Shown in pieces: positions 54,772 through 55,449 of a DNA stretch of 55,449 bases. This DNA comes from Prochlorococcus sp. AG-363-O15 (GTDB lineage: Bacteria; Cyanobacteriota; Cyanobacteriia; PCC-6307; Cyanobiaceae), in NCBI GenBank assembly GCA_003278255.1, contig QCFZ01000003.1, positions 1-55,449 of the forward strand, given 5' to 3'. The notes beneath the pieces are model-generated. The model made no database searches. It was not told the origin of the DNA and was given only the letters and a program-made list of their open reading frames with translations. The stretch's first letter is position 1. Every line of letters begins with the position of its first letter. Both the position numbers and the translations under genes were made by a program.

Positions 54772-55047
54772 TTATTCAGCAGAGGTTTCAGCTGAATGCG
54801 GTGGATCAATATCCTCAGAAAAACGCACAGTCAAAAGCTCCTCATCTGTAATACGACCTTCTTGATCCAATAATTCAGGATGAATGGTTAATCGACCAGT
54901 TCGATCTTCCTCAAGTTGTTTTGCTTTCGATCCCATATTTTTCAAGGTCTGATTTGCAGCAAAACCCCTACTCATTACCTTGAAGGCTTGCCATAACAAG
55001 AGAAGCACTACAAAGCTGTAAAACAGTGGGAACAAAAAGCTCAACAT
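54772..55047 (-). CDS. DUF2973-like small membrane protein
   Basis: 91 residues. One N-terminal hydrophobic helix (about 4-24) is followed by TGRLTIHPELLDQEGRITDEELLTVRF, which resembles the 'HPELLDxxGxVxxEPLLVxxF' pattern of cyanobacterial DUF2973. Function unknown. An acidic tail follows. It lies 50 nt upstream of the previous gene on the same strand. Confidence 0.65.
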   Translation of the reverse strand: MLSFLFPLFYSFVVLLLLWQAFKVMSRGFAANQTLKNMGSKAKQLEEDRTGRLTIHPELLDQEGRITDEELLTVRFSEDIDPPHSAETSAE

Positions 55048-55238
55048 GACAGGGATGCAAGCGATGGGAAATCTGATTGGACTGCCAAAGGACTTCTATC
55101 CACAATTAGTTTGCTAGTTAAATCGTTTCCTTTGGAGGATCTATCAAAAGTGGAAGGCATCAAAACTCAAAACCCACTTGAAATAGCTAATAAAACAAGC
55201 CTAGCTTTGTAGCAATAATTAATTGTGAAGGAGCTTTC

Positions 55239-55355
55239 ATGATTTGCCTCACAGACCTCACAGACCTCACAGGCCTCACAGGCCTCACAGGCCTCATCAA
55301 GACAAACTTCAATTCATCAAGTAGAAACTTGAAATGCCCCTACCAGCCCTCCTAA
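55239..55355 (+). CDS. Small ORF (38 aa) with repeated Leu-Thr-Asp/Gly units
   Basis: ATG at 55239 follows AAGGAG (55228-55233) by 5 nt. The peptide begins MICLTDLTDLTGLTGLTGL and continues with a Ser/Asn-rich part ending in CPYQPS. The repeated unit is encoded by a 9-nt array in phase with the frame. I do not recognise it. It may be a real micropeptide or a leader, or a chance frame in a small tandem repeat. Confidence 0.45.
   Translation: MICLTDLTDLTGLTGLTGLIKTNFNSSSRNLKCPYQPS
55247..55291 (+). repeat. 9-nt direct tandem repeat
   Basis: Five consecutive copies of CCTCACAGR (two ending in A, then three ending in G), with a partial sixth, fill 55247-55296. The unit is a multiple of three, so copy-number change would keep the reading frame of the small ORF. 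There are no spacers, so this is not a CRISPR array. Confidence 0.95.
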
Positions 55356-55449
55356 ATAAAATGGAACTACAAGTAAATACTAACTACTTCTAGTCGCCAA
55401 TGACTTCTGATAAAACAAATGAATTTATTACCTCAACAAAATCGTAAAC

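Larger units (their letters stand above)
55048..55449. other. 402-nt end region without a known gene
   Basis: Upstream of the DUF2973-like gene, to the window edge, there is no recognisable gene on the minus strand. The plus strand has a short ORF with a good ribosome binding site and a 9-nt repeat array. Nothing else stands out; the last 90 bases contain only a 15-codon frame without a ribosome binding site. Confidence 0.6.

Noticed and set aside
55247-55291. CRISPR array
   Set aside because: The units are 9 nt, directly adjacent and without spacers; this is a small tandem repeat.
55400-55447. 15-codon frame at the right edge
   Set aside because: No ribosome binding site and too short to support.

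Overview
The window is AT-rich bacterial chromosome, tightly packed, with short gaps and many 1-60 nt overlaps. The gene content is that of an oxygenic cyanobacterium: psbU, ycf3, ndhO, a high-light-inducible protein, a probable petL, the two-component regulators RpaA and RpaB, zeta-carotene desaturase, a VKOR-thioredoxin fusion, and many cyanobacterial 'conserved hypothetical' families (UPF0367, CRR7, DUF751/Ycf33, DUF2973, DUF3120, DUF4346). The low GC, the compactness and the som-type porin with a Yfr1-like target at its ribosome binding site point to a marine picocyanobacterium of the Prochlorococcus type. The presence of psbU suggests a low-light or deep-branching lineage rather than a high-light one. 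That placement is inference from content, not from a search.

Left part (1-13.4 kb): a minus-strand fatty-acid and phospholipid operon (rpaB-plsX-fabH-fabD-plsC, with plsC cut by the window edge). Next come radA and ycf3, then a copper-type P-ATPase overlapping tmk and holB. After these lie rpaA, a tRNA-Asn, a lone ECF-type ATPase and a UPF0367 gene. A GC-richer, terminator-ended short transcription unit lies at about 13.23-13.41 kb and is the best unexplained element of this half.

Centre (13.4-31.7 kb): three consecutive membrane genes of GT-C type (two DUF2079 and one GT39/ArnT-like), a porin, cysK, a J-domain protein translationally coupled to another GT39-like membrane protein, ndhO, a TIGR01777 epimerase, an LpxB-like protein, an IscA-type Fe-S protein, crtQ, hemD and a GT2-TPR protein. 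Much of this concerns the cell surface (glycan or lipid glycosylation and the outer membrane).

Right part (31.7-55.4 kb): an operon DUF751-rbfA-nagZ-GT2-hemD; a GST; CRR7; aroK; a tandem two-domain PTPS next to a RibD-type reductase; a FemAB-like protein; petL; rimO; VKOR-Trx; nadB; psbU; a run uppP-PDZ/radical SAM-TolC-like-IMPase-BrkB; xseAB; an Hli gene; and small conserved proteins. The last 200 bases hold a small ORF with a good Shine-Dalgarno and an in-frame 9-nt repeat.

Most of the window is ordinary core genome. I see no transposon, prophage, CRISPR array or defence island. The points most worth following are the short RNA/peptide unit at 13.23 kb, the repeat-encoded peptide at 55.24 kb, the PlsX N-terminal extension, the tandem PTPS plus reductase pair, and the predicted Yfr1 site on the porin mRNA.
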